Shown piece by piece: positions 8,328 through 19,001 of a stretch of 64,000 nucleotides of DNA (its first letter is position 1; each line of letters begins with the position of its first letter). The position numbers and the translations under genes are program-made. The notes under the pieces are model-generated. The model did not search any database. It saw only the letters and a list, made by a program, of their open reading frames with translations, and was not told where the DNA came from. This DNA comes from Mammaliicoccus lentus (GTDB lineage Bacteria; Bacillota; Bacilli; Staphylococcales; Staphylococcaceae): assembly GCF_002902755.1 (NCBI RefSeq), contig NZ_PPRS01000073.1, forward strand, positions 36,589 through 100,588, in the 5' to 3' direction.

Positions 8328-9539
8328 ATGAATGACACAAAAATTTTCGAACAGTCTAAATGGATAATCGAACAACTTGAGAATTATGGCCATAAAGCTT
8401 TTTTTGTTGGAGGATCTGTACGTGATTTTTTAATGAATAAAGCAATTTCAGATGTTGATATAACGACGAGTGCCTTACCAGATGAAGTAGAGTCTATTTT
8501 TGACAAAACACTACCAATCGGTAAAGAACATGGAACGATTATGGTTATAAGTAATGAACAACAATTTGAAGTTACAACTTTTAGAAAAGATGGAGATTAT
8601 GTAGATCATCGTAGACCGACATCAGTTCAATTTGTAACGGATTTATACGAAGATGTTGCTAGACGTGATTTTACAATGAATGCTTTAGCCATGGATAAAA
8701 ATTATGGTATACATGATTATTTTAACGGCAAAGAAGATATCGAAAATCACATTATTAAAGCTGTAGGTACACCATTAGATAGAATGAATGAAGATGCATT
8801 ACGCATAATGAGAGGTATTCGTTTTCAAGCACAAACTGGTTTTGATATTGAAATAGACACTCAAAATGCTATGAAAGACACTGTTCATTTATTAAGTAAC
8901 ATTTCAATAGAACGCATAATAGTAGAGTTAAAAAAGCTTATCTCTGGCAGTTATATAAAAGAATCAAAGAGAACAATTGATTCTTTATCAATTTTTCAAC
9001 ATATACCATTTTTTGAACAAATTAAGAATGATGAAATTTTTATGCCTACTGACGCAGACTTTGACTTATGGATTGGAGCCTTATGCTTCATTTATAAAGT
9101 CGACACAACTTCACTAAATACACTCAAAATTAGTAATTTAGAACGAAAACAAATCATAGCTTATGTAGAGTTACTTAAATCATTTTCCAAAAAGAATATT
9201 AGCAAACAACAATTAACTTTAATCGTTTATAAATATGGAGATGTTCAAGTCAAAAATATTTTAAATCTTATTAAAGAATATCATGAAATTTTAAATATTG
9301 AATATCAACCAGTTATTATGAATAACATATTAATAGATGAAATATATGGTAAACTACCTATATACAATAAATCGGAATTAAATATTAATGGCCAAATATT
9401 AATGACCGAATTTAATAAAACTGGTGGACCGTGGATTAAACATGCTTTAAACCAGCTGGAAGAGGCTGTGGTATTAAATAAAGTGAACAATAAACGGTAT
9501 GAATTAATAGAATGGATGAGAGAACATGTCGAAATATAA
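8328..9539 (+). CDS. cca: CCA-adding tRNA nucleotidyltransferase
   Basis: Adds or repairs the CCA end of tRNAs. The 403-residue protein has the class II nucleotidyltransferase head: GGSVRDFLM near residue 28, then the catalytic D-V-D-I-T-T, RRDFTMNALA, and the RIMRGIRFQAQ region that reads the incoming nucleotide. Length fits the Firmicutes enzyme. The gene order bshA-cca-birA is conserved in Bacillales. The 3' end overlaps birA by 14 bp. Confidence 0.97.
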   Translation: MNDTKIFEQSKWIIEQLENYGHKAFFVGGSVRDFLMNKAISDVDITTSALPDEVESIFDKTLPIGKEHGTIMVISNEQQFEVTTFRKDGDYVDHRRPTSVQFVTDLYEDVARRDFTMNALAMDKNYGIHDYFNGKEDIENHIIKAVGTPLDRMNEDALRIMRGIRFQAQTGFDIEIDTQNAMKDTVHLLSNISIERIIVELKKLISGSYIKESKRTIDSLSIFQHIPFFEQIKNDEIFMPTDADFDLWIGALCFIYKVDTTSLNTLKISNLERKQIIAYVELLKSFSKKNISKQQLTLIVYKYGDVQVKNILNLIKEYHEILNIEYQPVIMNNILIDEIYGKLPIYNKSELNINGQILMTEFNKTGGPWIKHALNQLEEAVVLNKVNNKRYELIEWMREHVEI

Positions 9540-10494
9540 GCATGAAATAATTCGTTATTTATACAAACAAAATGAATATTTATCTGGTCAACATATAGCT
9601 GAAGCTTTAGACTGTTCAAGAGTAACGGTAAAAAAAGTGATGGATCAATTACGTAATGACGGATATGAAATTGAATCTATATCTAATAAAGGTTATAAGC
9701 TCAATCAACTTCCTGATAACTGGCAAGAAGATATTGTTAATATAGATATTCAAAATAACAAAATATTAAATAAAGCATATGTAGAACCACAAGTTGATTC
9801 TACTCAAATCTTAGCTAAGTCGATACTCAATAAAGATGATGGTTCTTTCATAGTATTGAGCGATGAGCAGACGAAAGGAAGAGGTCGTTTCAATCGACCA
9901 TGGTCATCATTAAAAGGCAAAGGATTATGGATGTCAGTCGTATTACGACCAGACATACCAATTCAAAAAATGTCGACATTTAATTTATTTATTAGTCTAG
10001 CAATTCAAGAAGTTATCGAAGAGCATTACCAGTTGCCAAGTAAAATCAAATGGCCGAATGATATATATATCAATGAAAAAAAAGCATGTGGATTTTTAAC
10101 AGAAATGATAGCTGATACTGATGGCGTAAATGCAATTATATGTGGAATAGGTTTAAATTTAAATCAAACCGAAGAAGATTTTAAAAAAGCAAAGCAGGAT
10201 CGTGCAACAAGTTTACATATTGAAAAAGAAAGTCATATTGAGCCATATCAATTTTTAGAGAACTTATTACTTTCCATCGAAGATAAATATGAACAATTTT
10301 TAAATGGGGAATTTACCGATATAAAAGAGGTATATAAAAGTAAAAGTATGATTTGGAATCGTGAGCTGACATATACTGAAGGCAAGAAAAGAATAAAAGG
10401 GCGAGCAATTGATATTCAAGATAATGGCTTTTTAACAGTGATATCTCAAGATGGTGAACTTTATCAATTTATGAGTGCAGATATCGAAATATAG
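9526..10494 (+). CDS. birA: Biotin ligase / biotin operon repressor
   Basis: A 322-residue bifunctional protein. The N-terminal approximately 65 residues form a winged helix (LSGQHIAEALDCSRVTVKKVMDQL). The ligase domain has the biotinyl-AMP loop GRGRFNRPW and the KWPNDIYI and KACGFLTEM motifs. It attaches biotin to carboxylase subunits and, with biotinyl-AMP bound, represses biotin genes. The ATG lies inside the end of cca, consistent with translational coupling. No biotin genes are in this window. Confidence 0.96.
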   Translation: MSKYKHEIIRYLYKQNEYLSGQHIAEALDCSRVTVKKVMDQLRNDGYEIESISNKGYKLNQLPDNWQEDIVNIDIQNNKILNKAYVEPQVDSTQILAKSILNKDDGSFIVLSDEQTKGRGRFNRPWSSLKGKGLWMSVVLRPDIPIQKMSTFNLFISLAIQEVIEEHYQLPSKIKWPNDIYINEKKACGFLTEMIADTDGVNAIICGIGLNLNQTEEDFKKAKQDRATSLHIEKESHIEPYQFLENLLLSIEDKYEQFLNGEFTDIKEVYKSKSMIWNRELTYTEGKKRIKGRAIDIQDNGFLTVISQDGELYQFMSADIEI

Positions 10495-10504
10495 GAGAGA
10501 TAAT

Positions 10505-13198
10505 ATGGCACAAAGATACGCGGTTGTAGATTTAGAAACAACTGGTAATCAAATACAATATGACGAGATTATACAAATTGGTATAACTTTTGTAGAAGGT
10601 TTCAAAGTCGTGGATACATATCATACATATGTAAAAACAGATTTAGAAATCCCATCTTTTATACAAGCTTTAACAAACATAACAGAACAAGACTTATTTG
10701 AAGCACCTTATTTTGAAGAAGTTAGCAAATCCCTTTACGCACAGCTAAAAGATTGTGTATTTGTTGCGCATAATGTTTTATTTGATTTAAATTTCTTAAA
10801 ATCTCACTTTGAAAAACATCAAATTGAATTTGAACCAAAATTAGCGATAGACACGATGGAGTTATTTAAAATTGCTTTCCCACAAGAAGAAAGTTATCAA
10901 TTAAGTGAATTAAGCCAATCTTTAGAAGTAGATTTAAATCAAGCACATAGTGCAGATGAAGATGCGAAAGCAACAGCCTTATTATTTATTAAAGCTATTA
11001 AAAAAATAGAATCATTACCGATAGACACAATTAAACAATTATATTATTTATCGAAATCTTTAAAATATAACTTAAGTGACGTGCTTTTCGAAATCGTAAG
11101 AACTTCTCAAGGTAAAGAAGAATCACTGCATAATATTAAAAAATATCAAAATATATATTATTTAAAGCAAAAACCTATAAAGAAATCTAGTAGTAAAGAT
11201 ACGATTTCTATTGATGAAGCGTATGAAAGAATTTTAGAAAAGTTCGGATTTGATTATCGTAAAGAACAATATCAACTTGTTCAACAGTTATTTGATTCGT
11301 TACTGCATAATGAAAATGCGTTGATTGAAGCGCCTCTAGGTAGTGGCAAATCTATGAGTTTCGTTCTTGCATCTTTATTATATTATTTAGAAACTGGCGA
11401 ACATATTCTCGTTTCGACACATACTAAATTATTACAAAATCAACTATTAGAACAAGAATTTAACAAAGTATTAGATGTGCTCAATCTTGATTTGAAAGCT
11501 ATGATTATTAAAAGTAAAGATCATTATATATCTTTAGGTTTAATTTTGAATATTTTACAAGATGACACTGACAATTATGAAGCTACAATTCTTAAAATGC
11601 AGCTTTTAGTATGGATACTTGAAACTGAAACTGGAGACATCGAACAATTGCACTTAAAAGGTGGACAAAAAGTATTTTTCGAACAAAAAAGAACTACTTA
11701 TGTACCTTTTAAAAATGATATACATTACTATCAATTTGTTAAGGAAAGTGCGAATCATGTAGAAATAGGGATAACTAATCATGCACACTTACTTCAACAT
11801 AGTACAGAAGACACTGTATACCTATTATTTAAACACATAATTGTAGATGAAGCGCACAGAATACAAGACTACGCTTTAAATCAAGTAACTGATGTATTAA
11901 GCTATCAACACATTAAATATCACCTTGGTTTATTAGGTAAAAATGAACAAGAGAAATTATTTAAGAGGTTGGATAAGTTAGAAAACAGAAGAGTTATAGA
12001 ACAATATCCAATTGAACCGATTGATATTTATCAACTAAAACGAGATATAGATTTATTGCATGAACAAAATGAAAATTTATTTGATAATTTAATGGATCAA
12101 ATTAACGAAAAACATCATAATCAGCAACAATATGACAATCAAATCCATTACTTTTATGATTTAGAAATTGATGAGATTTCCGAAATTTTCAAGAAGCAAA
12201 TTAGTACAATAAATCAAATATTATCAAGATTCAAATCTTATACACATGCTCATATAAAAGCATTTAGAAAAGAGCTTATTTATATTTATCATCAATATAC
12301 TAAAATTTATAATATGATAAAAGCAGGGCAAGTGCCGTTTGTTTCTATAAAAAAATTATCCCAGAAATCAACACTTTCTTTATTTGTAAAAAAAGAAGAA
12401 GTGAAAGATTTATTAAATGAAGTATTCATAGAACAGTTTAATAGTAATATATTTATTTCAGGGACTTTAACAGTTAATGAATCATTTAACTCGTTTAAAT
12501 CAATGTTTCCAGATGATATAGCATTTAAAAGCTATTTCCTAAATGATATATACGATTTAAAAAATCAAGCATCATGTTTCGTTCCAGAAAACATGCCACA
12601 ATATCAATACCAAGACCAAGATGAATACATTGAAACAATCGTGCATTATTTATCAGCTTTTGTAACTGAAACCAATCAAAAATGTTTAGTTTTATTTACC
12701 AATTATTCAATGTTATATCAAGCTTATCGATATATGGAAGAACTAGAAATGTTTAGTGATTATGTCATTTTAATGCAGCAACAACATTCGCACGTCTATA
12801 AATTAGTACAACAATTTAATCAGTTTGATAAAACGATATTGTTAGGTACTTTGTCATTCTTTGAAGGCTTCGATTATCAATCTGCCGGAATAAAATGTGT
12901 CATGATGACAAAATTACCGTTTATACATCAAGACGACCCAAGATATCATCTGATGAAAGATGAATTTGAAAATCCTTTTAAAGATTTTGTTTTGCCTGAT
13001 GCAGTAACAAAATTCAGACAAGGTATTGGCAGATTAATTCGTAACAAACATGATCAAGGCTTACTTGTGTGCTTTGACAGAAGAATTTTAGATAGTACTT
13101 ATAGTAAATTTTTCATTAATGCTTTAGGAGAAATACCTGTTATAGAAGGCGACATAGATAAATTTACAGATAAGCTAAGAAAATATTCAAACAGATAG
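10505..13198 (+). CDS. dinG: DinG-family 3'-5' exonuclease with helicase-like domain
   Basis: An 897-residue protein. Its N-terminus is a DEDD/ribonuclease T-like exonuclease (VVDLETTG, then HNVLFDLNFL and a HSADEDAKAT motif). It is followed by a superfamily 2 XPD-like helicase body with EAPLGSGKS as Walker A and VDEAHR as the DEAH box. The four-cysteine iron-sulfur cluster of E. coli DinG is not visible, as in S. aureus DinG, which has been described as a 3'-5' exonuclease without helicase activity. I chose ATG 10505 (GGAGAG upstream) rather than the 10-codon longer form. Probably involved in DNA repair. Confidence 0.93.
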   Translation: MAQRYAVVDLETTGNQIQYDEIIQIGITFVEGFKVVDTYHTYVKTDLEIPSFIQALTNITEQDLFEAPYFEEVSKSLYAQLKDCVFVAHNVLFDLNFLKSHFEKHQIEFEPKLAIDTMELFKIAFPQEESYQLSELSQSLEVDLNQAHSADEDAKATALLFIKAIKKIESLPIDTIKQLYYLSKSLKYNLSDVLFEIVRTSQGKEESLHNIKKYQNIYYLKQKPIKKSSSKDTISIDEAYERILEKFGFDYRKEQYQLVQQLFDSLLHNENALIEAPLGSGKSMSFVLASLLYYLETGEHILVSTHTKLLQNQLLEQEFNKVLDVLNLDLKAMIIKSKDHYISLGLILNILQDDTDNYEATILKMQLLVWILETETGDIEQLHLKGGQKVFFEQKRTTYVPFKNDIHYYQFVKESANHVEIGITNHAHLLQHSTEDTVYLLFKHIIVDEAHRIQDYALNQVTDVLSYQHIKYHLGLLGKNEQEKLFKRLDKLENRRVIEQYPIEPIDIYQLKRDIDLLHEQNENLFDNLMDQINEKHHNQQQYDNQIHYFYDLEIDEISEIFKKQISTINQILSRFKSYTHAHIKAFRKELIYIYHQYTKIYNMIKAGQVPFVSIKKLSQKSTLSLFVKKEEVKDLLNEVFIEQFNSNIFISGTLTVNESFNSFKSMFPDDIAFKSYFLNDIYDLKNQASCFVPENMPQYQYQDQDEYIETIVHYLSAFVTETNQKCLVLFTNYSMLYQAYRYMEELEMFSDYVILMQQQHSHVYKLVQQFNQFDKTILLGTLSFFEGFDYQSAGIKCVMMTKLPFIHQDDPRYHLMKDEFENPFKDFVLPDAVTKFRQGIGRLIRNKHDQGLLVCFDRRILDSTYSKFFINALGEIPVIEGDIDKFTDKLRKYSNR

Positions 13199-13260
13199 CA
13201 GTTCCATGTATTATTTGATAAAATAACAATAGGTAATTTATTTGAATAGGAGAAATAATA

Positions 13261-14553
13261 ATGAACATAACGATTAAACAAGCTAAAGATTATGTCAATC
13301 AAGAAGTGACAATCGGTGCTTGGATTGCTAACAAGCGATCAAGTGGTAAAATAGCGTTTTTACAATTAAGAGACGGGACAGGCTTTATGCAAGGTGTTGT
13401 AGTTAAAGCTGAAGTTTCGGAAGAAGTATTCCAAACTGCAAAATCTATAAACCAAGAGTCATCTGTATATATCACAGGAACAATTACAGAAGATGACCGT
13501 TCTAAATTTGGATATGAAATACAAGTAAGTGATATTGAAGTTATTTCAGAATCACATGATTATCCAATCACACCAAAAAATCATGGTACAGAATTCTTGA
13601 TGGACCACAGACATTTATGGTTACGTTCTAAACGTCAACATGCTGTTATGAAAATTAGAAACGAAATTATTCGTGCGACATATGAATTCTTTAATGACAA
13701 TGGATTTACAAAAATAGATCCACCTATATTAACGGGAACTGCACCAGAAGGTACGAGTGAGTTATTCCATACTAAATACTTTGATGAAGATGCATTCTTA
13801 TCACAAAGTGGCCAGTTATACTTAGAAGCTGCTGCAATGGCGCACGGAAGAGTATTCAGTTTCGGACCAACTTTCAGAGCAGAAAAATCAAAAACTAGAC
13901 GTCATCTAATTGAATTCTGGATGATTGAAGGCGAAGTGGCTTTCATGAACCACGATCAAAGTTTAGAAGTACAAGAAAACTATGTACATCATATAATTAA
14001 ATCTGTACTTAAAAACTGTCAATTAGAATTAGAACTATTAGAAAGAGATACTTCTAAATTAGAACAAGTTACAACTCCTTTCCCTCGTATTACTTACGAC
14101 GAAGCAGTTGAGTTCTTAATTGAGGAAGGCTTTACTGATATTGAATGGGGAGACGACTTTGGAGCGCCACATGAAACGGCTATCGCTAACCACTACGATA
14201 AACCAGTATTCATCGTGAACTACCCAACTAAAATTAAACCATTCTATATGGAACCAAATCCAGAAAACCCTGATACAGTATTATGTGCTGACTTAATTGC
14301 ACCCGAGGGATATGGAGAGATTATTGGTGGTTCAGAAAGAATTAATGATTTAGAATTATTAAATCAACGTATTAAAGAATACGGTCTTGATCCAGAAGCT
14401 TACGAATACTACACTGACTTAAGAAAATACGGTAGTGTTCCTCATAGTGGTTTTGGATTAGGCCTTGAAAGAACAGTAGCTTGGTTAAGTGGCGTAGAAC
14501 ATGTAAGAGAAACATCACCATTCCCAAGATTATTAAATCGCTTATATCCATAG
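13261..14553 (+). CDS. asnS: Asparaginyl-tRNA synthetase
   Basis: A class II aminoacyl-tRNA synthetase, 430 residues. It has an N-terminal OB-fold anticodon-binding domain (about residues 10-95), then the catalytic domain with motif 2 ([20 protein letters not shown]) and motif 3 ([13 protein letters not shown]). AsnS rather than AspS is indicated by length and by the [11 protein letters not shown] segment. A ribosome site (AGGAGAAA) is present, and no T-box leader is visible in the 62-bp gap after dinG. A repeat with a terminator hairpin follows. Confidence 0.97.
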   Translation: MNITIKQAKDYVNQEVTIGAWIANKRSSGKIAFLQLRDGTGFMQGVVVKAEVSEEVFQTAKSINQESSVYITGTITEDDRSKFGYEIQVSDIEVISESHDYPITPKNHGTEFLMDHRHLWLRSKRQHAVMKIRNEIIRATYEFFNDNGFTKIDPPILTGTAPEGTSELFHTKYFDEDAFLSQSGQLYLEAAAMAHGRVFSFGPTFRAEKSKTRRHLIEFWMIEGEVAFMNHDQSLEVQENYVHHIIKSVLKNCQLELELLERDTSKLEQVTTPFPRITYDEAVEFLIEEGFTDIEWGDDFGAPHETAIANHYDKPVFIVNYPTKIKPFYMEPNPENPDTVLCADLIAPEGYGEIIGGSERINDLELLNQRIKEYGLDPEAYEYYTDLRKYGSVPHSGFGLGLERTVAWLSGVEHVRETSPFPRLLNRLYP

Positions 14554-14702
14554 GAAGTGGGACAGAAATCTCATTTAAACCCCACCTCGACAGGATAACT
14601 AGATTTGAAAAGCTTGATATGAGCGTATTATCAATCCTGTCAGTTATGGCTAATATAATGAATGAGTCTGGGACATTTATTTATGTCTCAGACTCTTCTA
14701 TT
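14554..14702 (+). repeat. Dispersed staphylococcal intergenic repeat; right hairpin acts as asnS terminator
   Basis: The left arm is GAAGTGGGACAGAAATCTC followed by CCCCACCTC, the core is GAAAAGCTTGATATGAGCG then CAGTTATGGCTAATATAATG, and the right hairpin GAGTCTGGGACAT / ATGTCTCAGACTC (14664-14695) leads into a T-rich stretch. Confidence 0.75.
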
Positions 14703-14722
14703 ACAAAGTAGGTGAAATAAAC

Positions 14723-15415
14723 ATGTACACGAGCCAAATGTTAAAAGAAAAACCGGTTGTAATACAAAGATCTTTATTTAATCATTACGCAGATTTAGGT
14801 TTAAATGAAAAACAATTTGTTATTTTAATTAAACTATTGGATAAAGAAAATAACAGTGGTCTACAACCACCTTTAGAAGAAGTTCAACAAGGAACGAGTT
14901 TATCTATACAAGAAGTTAGTCACATAGTTAACCAATTATCTTTGCTGAAATGTATAGATATTAAAATCGAAAAAGACGAACAGCATAAATATAATGAGTT
15001 TATATCATTCGAACCATTGTATGAACAACTTGCTTTAGTTTTAAACGAAAGTACTCAAGAAAATGAAAATGAAAAATTGAATATTCAATTCAAAAATTTG
15101 TTCCAAGAATTTGAATCTACTTTTGGTAGACCTTTAACACCTCTAGAAGTACAAACACTCAATCACTGGATTGATAGTGACAAACATTCTAACGAGCTGA
15201 TTATGAGCGCTCTAAACGAAGCACACAGTTTAGAAAAATTGAGTTTTAAATATATAGATAGAATTTTATTAAATTGGAAAAAGAAAAATATCACAACAGT
15301 TTCTTCTTCTAAACAAGAAAGTGAAAAATTTAATCAAAGTAAAAAAGTAAAACATAATGTTAATTTAATCCCAACTTTTGATTGGGTGAATGGGGAGAAT
15401 CCTTATGATAAGTAA
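14723..15415 (+). CDS. dnaD: DNA replication initiation protein DnaD
   Basis: A 230-residue primosome protein that helps load the replicative helicase. The N-terminal half is a winged-helix domain (LQPPLEEVQQGTSLSIQEVSHIVNQL). The C-terminal half is the DnaD/DnaB2 domain (FGRPLTPLEVQTLNHW...AHSLEKLSFKYIDRILLNW), which binds DNA and ends in a basic tail. Position between asnS and nth matches B. subtilis. The native nth start codon (15405) lies inside its last codons. Confidence 0.93.
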   Translation: MYTSQMLKEKPVVIQRSLFNHYADLGLNEKQFVILIKLLDKENNSGLQPPLEEVQQGTSLSIQEVSHIVNQLSLLKCIDIKIEKDEQHKYNEFISFEPLYEQLALVLNESTQENENEKLNIQFKNLFQEFESTFGRPLTPLEVQTLNHWIDSDKHSNELIMSALNEAHSLEKLSFKYIDRILLNWKKKNITTVSSSKQESEKFNQSKKVKHNVNLIPTFDWVNGENPYDK

Positions 15416-16072
15416 AAAAAAGCATTAGAAATGGTTGATGTAATTGACGGGATGTTTCCTGATGCTGAATGCGAACTTAGACATGATAATCCTCTCGAAC
15501 TTACAATTGCAGTATTACTATCTGCCCAATGTACAGACGTCTTAGTCAATAAAGTTACAAAATCTTTATTTGAAAAGTACAAAACACCTGAAGATTATTT
15601 AAATGTAAGTTTAGAAGAATTACAAGATGATATTAGATCGATAGGTTTATACCGCAATAAAGCTAAAAACATACAGAAATTATGCCAATCATTATTAGAT
15701 AACTATGATGGTATCGTTCCACAAACACATAAAGAACTAGAATCATTAGCTGGAGTAGGTAGAAAAACAGCTAACGTAGTCATGAGTGTTGCTTTTGGAG
15801 AACCATCACTAGCAGTGGATACACATGTAGAACGTGTTTCAAAACGATTAGGAATATGTAGAATTAAAGATAATGTTCGACAAGTAGAAGATAGACTATG
15901 TAGCATTATCCCTAGAGAACGTTGGACGAAAAGTCATCATCAACTTATATTCTTCGGAAGATACCATTGTGTAAGTCGTAAACCAAAATGTGAAGTATGT
16001 CCTTTATTAGATGATTGTAGAGAAGGGCAAAAACGATTAAGAGCAGGATTAGTAAAGGTTGATGGCGCATGA
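15405..16072 (+). pseudogene. nth: Endonuclease III; start region frameshifted by one missing A
   Basis: DNA glycosylase/AP lyase for oxidised pyrimidines. The main frame (15431-16072, 213 residues) is intact: helix-hairpin-helix LAGVGRKTANVV with its catalytic Lys, the downstream catalytic Asp in AVDTHVERV, and the iron-sulfur cysteines in C-x6-C-x2-C-x5-C near the C-terminus. The expected start (ATG 15405, after GGGGAG) encodes MISKK as in relatives, but the A tract at 15414-15421 has 8 As and one more is needed to reach the main frame. As read, translation stops at a TAG. Initiation at ATG 15431 is possible but has no ribosome site. Sequencing error, polymerase slippage, or a true mutation are all possible. 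Confidence 0.8.
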
Positions 16073-16410
16073 TAGATAAAAACGACTTTCTAGAACTAGA
16101 AGAACAAATAGAACCGTTAGTAAAGCAAAAGCAATTAAAAACTGATATAGCACGTCAACTTCTAGATCAATATTACAAACTAATTATGGACTATTTTAAA
16201 CAAATCAATGAAATAGAAGAGTTTGATATAGGTAATATAGAACAATATCCAGTAGTACCTATGAACTTTTCAGAAAGATATCAATATATTAATCAGCGAA
16301 TCTATCACTTTATGGGATATAGACAAATGGTGACACTTAAAGATGAATTGATTAAGATGAATGCGAGATATCAATTGCAACTAAAAAGAAAACGAAACTC
16401 ACAAAAATAA
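16069..16410 (+). CDS. ypoC: YpoC-like protein
   Basis: A 113-residue helical, charged protein of unknown function. The start overlaps the nth stop (ATGA), so the two are coupled. In B. subtilis ypoC lies between nth and ponA, as here, which is the main basis for the name. It has no membrane segment and no catalytic motif. A strong terminator (16411-16456) follows directly, ending the asnS-dnaD-nth-ypoC run. Confidence 0.7.
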   Translation: MIDKNDFLELEEQIEPLVKQKQLKTDIARQLLDQYYKLIMDYFKQINEIEEFDIGNIEQYPVVPMNFSERYQYINQRIYHFMGYRQMVTLKDELIKMNARYQLQLKRKRNSQK

Positions 16411-16456
16411 AAGGTCTTTTCATTAGATAAATTATTCTAATGAAAAGGCTTTTTTA
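16411..16456 (+). terminator. Rho-independent terminator after ypoC
   Basis: Stem CTTTTCATTAGA / TCTAATGAAAAG with an AT-rich loop, followed by T6 at the end of the stem. It begins at the ypoC stop codon. Confidence 0.85.
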
Positions 16457-16483
16457 TTGGACGAGGAATTTATATTTATGGGG

Positions 16484-16568
16484 GCTAAAGAGCTTGTTTG
16501 AATGGACTTGCACGTTAGCAGGTGATTTTACATTTATTATTGTCACGTTTTCTAAGAAATGACAACAA
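16484..16568 (-). repeat. Composite palindromic repeat, copy 1 (minus orientation)
   Basis: Read on the minus strand, a TTGTCA/TGACAA palindrome (16540-16565) is followed by GTAAAATCAC and then the 36-bp palindrome that begins GCTAACGTGCAAGTCC and ends near GCTCTTTAGC (16484-16519). The same order, spacing and wording recur on the plus strand at 22741-22830. No protein is coded here. Confidence 0.7.
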
Positions 16569-16601
16569 CTGCGCCCTAAACAACACTATTTTGTATCATA
16601 C

Positions 16602-16636
16602 AAAAAAATGGTAGCTCATATGAGCTACCATTTTTC
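16602..16636 (-). terminator. Rho-independent terminator of recU-pbp2
   Basis: Perfect stem ATGGTAGCTCAT / ATGAGCTACCAT with T-runs on both sides, immediately after the pbp2 stop codon on the minus strand. Confidence 0.88.
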
Positions 16637-16637
16637 T

Positions 16638-19001
16638 TTAATTTTCATCTTTTGCTTGTTCTGCAGCTTGTTCTGCTGAACTAGAGCTGGATGAGCTATT
16701 AGTGGAACTATCACTTGAGGAATCATCTTCATCACCATCAGAGTCGGAGTCAGAGGATTCTTCAGTTGTAGGTTGTTCCGTTGTTACATCTTCATTACGT
16801 GCTTGTTGTGGAGATGTATTAGATTGTGTTGAATTCTGTGTTGAGTTTCTTTGTGTTGTTTGTGCTTCATTTGTATTTACGTTGTTATTGTTGTTTGAGA
16901 AATTGTAACTGTCATTGTTTTCTTGTTCGTTGCCAGTGTCTGGTGATGAACTAGTTGTTGTTTGATTATCCTCATTACCAGCAACACTTAAGCTCTTGCC
17001 GCTACCTGATACTGAATCTGGTTTTTCAAAGTCAGTGCCATCGTAACTTGAAATTTGACTCATTACATCTTTGAATAACGTTTGTGGTTTTACTTGTTCG
17101 TCATGTCCTAAGAATGAGTTTTCACCGTATTCTTTAACTTTAGTGAAGCCCATCCATACTGACATTGTGTACTGTGGTGTATAACCAGTAATCCAAACGT
17201 CTTTAGCTGCATTTTCAGGTAAGTTATATTCAGTGTAAACTTCGTCACCATAAGTACCTGTACCTGTCTTAGCAGCTACGTTAAGTCCGCTAATACCCAT
17301 TCCGTAAGCTGAACCATAAGGATCGAATGTTCCTTTAAGCATTTCAGTTAACATATAAGCAGTGTAATCTTCCATAGCTTTATGGCTTTCTTTAGAGAAC
17401 TTAATTGTTTCATCATCTTGTGTTACAACTTTTCTTATTGATTTAGCTTCGTTGTATGTTCCGCCGTTACCCATAGAAGCAAATGCTGATGCTAATTGAG
17501 TAGTGGAGAATTCAGATTGTGAACCACCAAGTACTTCTGATGGACCGATTGTATCTTTATAATTTAAGTTTACTTTAGATGCGAAGTCTCTAACAGCTTT
17601 CTCACCAGCGTTTTGGTTTGTTTCTTGCCAAGCTTTTAATGCTGGTATGTTATAAGATCTTGCAAGTGCATCAGCCATTGTTACTGAGCCATGTCCTTTA
17701 CCATCATAGTTCTTAAATATGCTACCGTTAATATTATATTCATTTTCATCTTGGAACTTATGGTTTGTAGCATACTGCATATTTTCAATAGCTGGACCAT
17801 AAGCAAGTAATGGTTTTAATGATGAACCAGTAGGGTGGGCATCTGTTGCTTGGTTTCTATCTACAACATCTTTATAATTCTTACCACCACTAATACCTAC
17901 AAGTTTACCAGTCTTCGTATCTACTATTGAAGAACCAGCAATTTGGTCATCGTTTTTATAGAATGTACCATTGTCGATTGAATCTTGTAATGTTTTTTGT
18001 ACACCTTTGTCCATATTTGTGTAAATCTTAAGTCCGCTTGTCATAATATCGTTTAATGACTGTTTCTTGAATGCTTTGTTTTCTTTAAGTTCTTGTTTAA
18101 CGTAGTTAACATATGATGCATATTCATTGTCTGGTGTTTCAGTCATTGCATCGTTTCTTTCTTCTACAGTACGTTTGATTAAGTTTTTATCTATTGGTGT
18201 ATCTTGTGCTTCTTTCATTTCTTTCTTAGAAATTCTACCATGTCTTTCCATTAAGTAGAGTACAGTATCTTTACGCTTTTCAGCACCTTCAGGATTATCA
18301 TATATATTATATTGGTTAGGTACTTGAGGTAAACCAGCTAAATAAGCAGTTTCGGCTAAATTAAGATCTTTTAGCTTCTTATCAAAATAATATTTAGCAG
18401 CTGTTTGAGAACCGTAAATACCATCTGAATAGTAGATTTTATTTAAATACATTTCAAAGATTTCATCTTTAGAGTATTCTTGTTCTAATCTGTATGAAAG
18501 ATAAGCTTCTTGTGCTTTTCTCTCTACTGATTTCTTATCTGTTAAGAATGAGCGTTTAACAACTTGTTGTGTTAATGTTGAAGCACCTTGTGAGCCAAAT
18601 CCGCCCGTAAAGTTTTTCATAACAGCTCCAGATAAACGTTTGTAGTCTAAAGCACCATGTTCATAAAATCGATTATCTTCTGTTGCTAATACTGCATCTT
18701 TCATTTTGTCAGGAACATCATCAAATTTTACGTGTTCACGTTTTTGTCCCATGTATAAGGTTGTTACGAGGTTGTCGTTCTTATCGTAAATCTTAGTTGG
18801 TAATTGGTCTTTCAAAGCACTTTCATTGAAAGCAGGAGCTTTCCAAGCATAGTATGCAAATAATAGAACACCTACTATGACCATTGCCAAAAATGCTAGA
18901 ACAAGGATACCAAACACCTTGATTATAGTTCTTTTGATATTCCTCTTCTTCTTAGGTTGTTCTTTGTTATTTTTACTATTAGAAGCTTTTGATTTACTCA
19001 T
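16638..19001 (-). CDS. pbp2: Penicillin-binding protein 2 (class A, bifunctional)
   Basis: Polymerises and cross-links peptidoglycan at the membrane. The 787-residue protein has a basic cytoplasmic start, one membrane helix (about 26-52), a GT51 glycosyltransferase domain with catalytic E108 ([11 protein letters not shown]) and QGASTLTQQ, then a transpeptidase with S393-x-x-K396 (TGSSLKP), a SYN motif and KTGTG. The last approximately 115 residues are a low-complexity tail rich in Ser, Thr, Asn, Gln and acidic residues, longer than the tail of S. aureus PBP2 (about 727 residues in total). The start overlaps the recU stop by 4 bp (ATGA), the conserved recU-pbp2 operon of staphylococci. Confidence 0.96.
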   Translation of the reverse strand: MSKSKASNSKNNKEQPKKKRNIKRTIIKVFGILVLAFLAMVIVGVLLFAYYAWKAPAFNESALKDQLPTKIYDKNDNLVTTLYMGQKREHVKFDDVPDKMKDAVLATEDNRFYEHGALDYKRLSGAVMKNFTGGFGSQGASTLTQQVVKRSFLTDKKSVERKAQEAYLSYRLEQEYSKDEIFEMYLNKIYYSDGIYGSQTAAKYYFDKKLKDLNLAETAYLAGLPQVPNQYNIYDNPEGAEKRKDTVLYLMERHGRISKKEMKEAQDTPIDKNLIKRTVEERNDAMTETPDNEYASYVNYVKQELKENKAFKKQSLNDIMTSGLKIYTNMDKGVQKTLQDSIDNGTFYKNDDQIAGSSIVDTKTGKLVGISGGKNYKDVVDRNQATDAHPTGSSLKPLLAYGPAIENMQYATNHKFQDENEYNINGSIFKNYDGKGHGSVTMADALARSYNIPALKAWQETNQNAGEKAVRDFASKVNLNYKDTIGPSEVLGGSQSEFSTTQLASAFASMGNGGTYNEAKSIRKVVTQDDETIKFSKESHKAMEDYTAYMLTEMLKGTFDPYGSAYGMGISGLNVAAKTGTGTYGDEVYTEYNLPENAAKDVWITGYTPQYTMSVWMGFTKVKEYGENSFLGHDEQVKPQTLFKDVMSQISSYDGTDFEKPDSVSGSGKSLSVAGNEDNQTTTSSSPDTGNEQENNDSYNFSNNNNNVNTNEAQTTQRNSTQNSTQSNTSPQQARNEDVTTEQPTTEESSDSDSDGDEDDSSSDSSTNSSSSSSSAEQAAEQAKDEN

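Noticed and set aside
13199..13260. T-box leader upstream of asnS
   Set aside because: The 62-bp gap is too short and lacks the T-box core and a terminator/antiterminator pair.
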